From assembly GCA_003024985.2 (NCBI GenBank), contig PXIH01S0058149.1: a stretch of 10,458 bases of DNA; one strand, written 5' to 3'. A program made the translations under genes and the position numbers. Under the pieces are notes generated by a model. The model was given only the letters and a program-made list of their open reading frames with translations, did no database searches and was not told the origin of the DNA. The stretch comes from Euperipatoides rowelli. Its lineage: Eukaryota > Onychophora > Udeonychophora > Euonychophora > Peripatopsidae. Below, one piece after another: positions 8,300-10,458 of this stretch (the first letter of the stretch is position 1; each line of letters opens with the position of its first letter).

Positions 8300-8872
8300 T
8301 TAAACAAGAGAAAATTATGCTATCACTTTTTTATTATTGCTATTCTCACAATTCCTTCATAATCTAATTAAAAAATAAAAACATACTCAAAAAATATACA
8401 TTCTTCTTCTTGTAATCTATAAAAGCACTTATAGAAGTCAATAATTTATTTCGGAAATTAAATATTTAAAACATTGCTTTATATTCTGTTAAAAATCAAT
8501 ATTTTAAATATTTCATTTTTTATTTACCTATATATTCGCTCTAATACACATACAATAAATAATTACAAGATATTATACACATGAAAACAAAAAGCAATAA
8601 TGGACAAATTTTAATTTGATAGAAAATATACAGGGAGAGTACATTGATCGAACTTGGGATTTAAAGTGTAATACAAAGGCCAAATATTTCATTTATGAAA
8701 TTAATTGACTTAATTACTTAAGAAATTACATAGGTTAATCCTTAAGGATATTGTTAGGCTTATAGAATGTTTTAATTTTATTTTATTTAGGTCTATATAA
8801 ATTAAAAAAAAATAAAACAAATTAGAAATTACATCTTCATATTTATGAATTTGAACTAATTAATTATAATCC
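8300..8872. other. AT-rich gap between two LINE remnants
   Basis: No gene or repeat family is recognisable. A short TCGAACTTGGGAT at 8648-8660 faintly resembles a reversed box B but has no partner box A, so it is not called. Confidence 0.4.
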
Positions 8873-9020
8873 TTTTTTTTTTTTTTTTTTACAATAATAA
8901 GTATTTTATTCATAACACCAAAAATGAATTTTCTAACACTTATGTTAACACATATTCAATTCGAATATTGAGATAGGTGATAAACTGACATCACTATTAT
9001 TGAATTCATTTATAAAAAAG
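8873..9020 (-). mobile_element. Poly(A)-tailed 3' end (AATAAA plus A18), transduced or separate retrocopy
   Basis: On the minus strand an AATAAA (8905-8910) is followed 14 bases later by 18 consecutive A (plus-strand T at 8873-8890). This is the layout of a cleaved and polyadenylated RNA end copied into DNA. It sits immediately downstream of the (AAAT)n end of the neighbouring minus-strand LINE. Either the LINE transcript read through into flanking DNA and carried 130 bp along, or an unrelated retrocopy lies beside it. No coding content is seen. Confidence 0.45.
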
Positions 9021-9054
9021 ATTTATTTAATTTATTTATTTATTATACATGGTT

Positions 9055-9069
9055 AAGTCTTCTAGACTT
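9055..9069 (-). repeat. LINE 3' UTR stem-loop
   Basis: AAGTCT (9055-9060) and AGACTT (9064-9069) are exactly complementary around a 3-base loop, placed 9 bases before the AT-rich tail. In several LINE groups a 3' stem-loop in this position is the recognition site for the element's own reverse transcriptase; that role here is inference. Confidence 0.5.
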
Positions 9070-9185
9070 TTACATGTGATGCAAATTATAATTTAAACAA
9101 AATATAAAATAAGACAAAACAAACAGAACAATTCGTCAAATATATTATAAAACAATCTTCTCTTTTTCTCCTGACTCTCCTCCAA

Positions 9186-10458
9186 TTAATTACATAGTAG
9201 GCTAAATTCGATTTCCCAATTTTTTATTAAATAATTAGCAATATTCTCTTTAAAACCATTATAACTTTTTGTATTAATAATGTTTTTTTTCTAAATTATT
9301 CCACATTATGCTAGCTCTATTAAATATCTTTTTTTTTCTATTTGTCTTTACAAAGTTTATTTCTACTTTATAAATATGACCTCTTAGATGAGGATTAGTA
9401 TTTAATTTAAAATAGTTTTTTGAATTTTCTTTAGGCCTTAATTACTATTTCTTTAAAATAAAAAATCAGATCACCTCTTTGAAATCTCATACTTGGTGGC
9501 ATACATCCAATATTTTTAAGAAAAGTTAGTCTTAATTCAAATTTTTTAAAATAAAAGCCATATATAAATTTAATAAAATTTCGAAATTGTTTATCTATTT
9601 TAGTAATGTCTTTTTTATATAAGTAAAATATAGAAGATGAACAATTTTCATAAATGGGAATTATGTAAGTATAATATATCATTTTAAAAGAATTGATAGT
9701 GAGATATTTAATCCTGTTTTTGATCATTGTGAATTGTCTATTTGCCTTTTTGACAATATAGTCAGTATGTAAGTCAAATGCTAAATATCTGTCAATAATC
9801 ACTCCTAGATCTGTCTGTCTTTCAGATTGATCTAAGGGTTTATCATTTACAATGTAAGTTATCTGTTTATTTTGGGTCCCAAAACTTATAAAGTTCATTT
9901 TGTCAACATTAATTATTAGTTTATTTTTTTGAAACCATAAACACAACAAATCAATTTCACTCTGCATTATCATCTCATCTGCTACACTATATATATTCTT
10001 CTTAAAAATTTTATAGCGTCTGCATATAGGCTATATACAGTTTTGAAGTAATCCCCTGTCCTAAATCTGACATGAATATATTGAAAAATAGTGCAGACGA
10101 TATTGTTCCTTGGGGGATGCCACAATTTATTATTGTTTTCCTAGTTTTTTTCTCATTAATTTCTATATAAATACTACGATTTTGCAGAAAACCCATACAC
10201 CAATTAATTAAATGTGCTGGAAATTCATAGAATATAAGTTTATCAAAAAATACTTTGTGGTTTACAGTCAAATGCTGATTTAAGATTGAAATACATTGTA
10301 TCTGTTTGTACTGCATCATCAAATCCTCCAGCTATATAATCCGAAGTTTTCAGAATACACTCATTTGCAGAGCAACCTTTATAGAAACCATATTGATTTG
10401 TATTTATTATATTGTGATTATCTAAAAATTCTTCCAATCTTTCTACCATTATTTTTTC
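9186..10458 (-). pseudogene. LINE ORF2: reverse transcriptase and C-terminal domain, broken
   Basis: The polymerase starts off-window. Frame a (10458-10267) gives NQYGFYKGCSANECILKTSD and FNLKSAFD. Frame b (10265-10035) gives VNHKVFFDKL and the palm motif GIPQGT (10104-10121). A short third stretch holds the active site as YADA (10015-10026) where YADD is required. Frame c (about 10012-9433) gives WFQKNKLIINVDKMNFISFG, DLGVIID, KKDITKIDKQFRNFIKFIYG and RGDLI. The C-terminal part continues with FKLNTNPHLRGHIYK and NRASIMWNNLE in another frame (9438-9274), then SYNGFKENIANYLI to a TAA at 9186-9188. Thus there are five frameshifts: a two-base loss within FD-x-VNH (10266), a two-base slip in TATATA (about 10033), one just after YADA, one near 9435 and one at the T8 run 9283-9290. 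The domain order fits CR1/L2/Jockey-type elements; the clade cannot be fixed by eye. Confidence 0.8.

Larger units (their letters stand above)
9021..10458 (-). mobile_element. 3' part of a non-LTR retrotransposon (CR1/L2/Jockey-like), running off the window
   Basis: The element enters from the right edge within its reverse transcriptase and ends, on the minus strand, with a short 3' UTR (9047-9185) and an AATAAATAAATAAATT-type tail (9021-9046). The UTR carries a hairpin just before the tail. The layout (polymerase, C-terminal domain, short UTR, stem-loop, short repeat tail) is that expected of LINEs whose tails are simple repeats. The 5' end and target-site duplication lie outside the window or cannot be fixed. 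Confidence 0.75.

Overview
This looks like an intergenic, repeat-dominated stretch of an AT-rich animal genome, most likely an invertebrate and probably an arthropod. The base composition is strongly AT-biased, there are two single N positions (5203 and 5955), no intact gene is visible, and remnants of non-LTR retrotransposons (LINEs), a tRNA-derived SINE, a decayed cysteine-rich gene copy and simple repeats are scattered throughout. Nothing is prokaryotic: there are no operons, ribosome binding sites or dense ORFs. Almost every coding signal had to be read across frameshifts and stops, so all are annotated as pseudogenes.

Layout. 1-563: AT-rich, with faint coding-like debris on the minus strand. 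564-900: about 2.6 units of a 128-bp tandem repeat, two of them with a G-rich tract. 1262-1909 (minus): the apurinic-type endonuclease domain that begins LINE ORF2, preceded at 1915-2569 by protein-like segments that could be the same element's ORF1. 2681-2985 and 4387-4640: two diverged inverted copies of one interspersed repeat. Between them lies a decayed cysteine-rich gene (3310-3896, plus). A perfect 18-bp palindrome abuts the second copy. 4769-5422 (minus): an unrecognised broken gene. 5494-5679: a tRNA-derived SINE. 5681-6263: seven copies, in both orientations, of a short motif built on CCCTTTTAACAAAAA. 7465-8299 (plus): the C-terminal part of a LINE reverse transcriptase, ending in an (AAAT)n tail. 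9021-10458 (minus): the 3' part of another LINE, with recognisable reverse transcriptase and C-terminal domains, a 3' hairpin and an (AAAT)n tail; it runs off the window. Beside it, 8873-9020 ends in AATAAA plus an 18-base poly(A) on the minus strand.

No genes here appear to work together. The shared theme is retrotransposition: LINE machinery would have supplied the enzymes for SINE and poly(A)-tailed insertions, but every copy here is dead (frameshifts, stops, and YADA in place of YADD). The most unexplained items are the mixed-orientation motif array, the inverted repeat pair around the cysteine-rich gene, and the orphan minus-strand gene.
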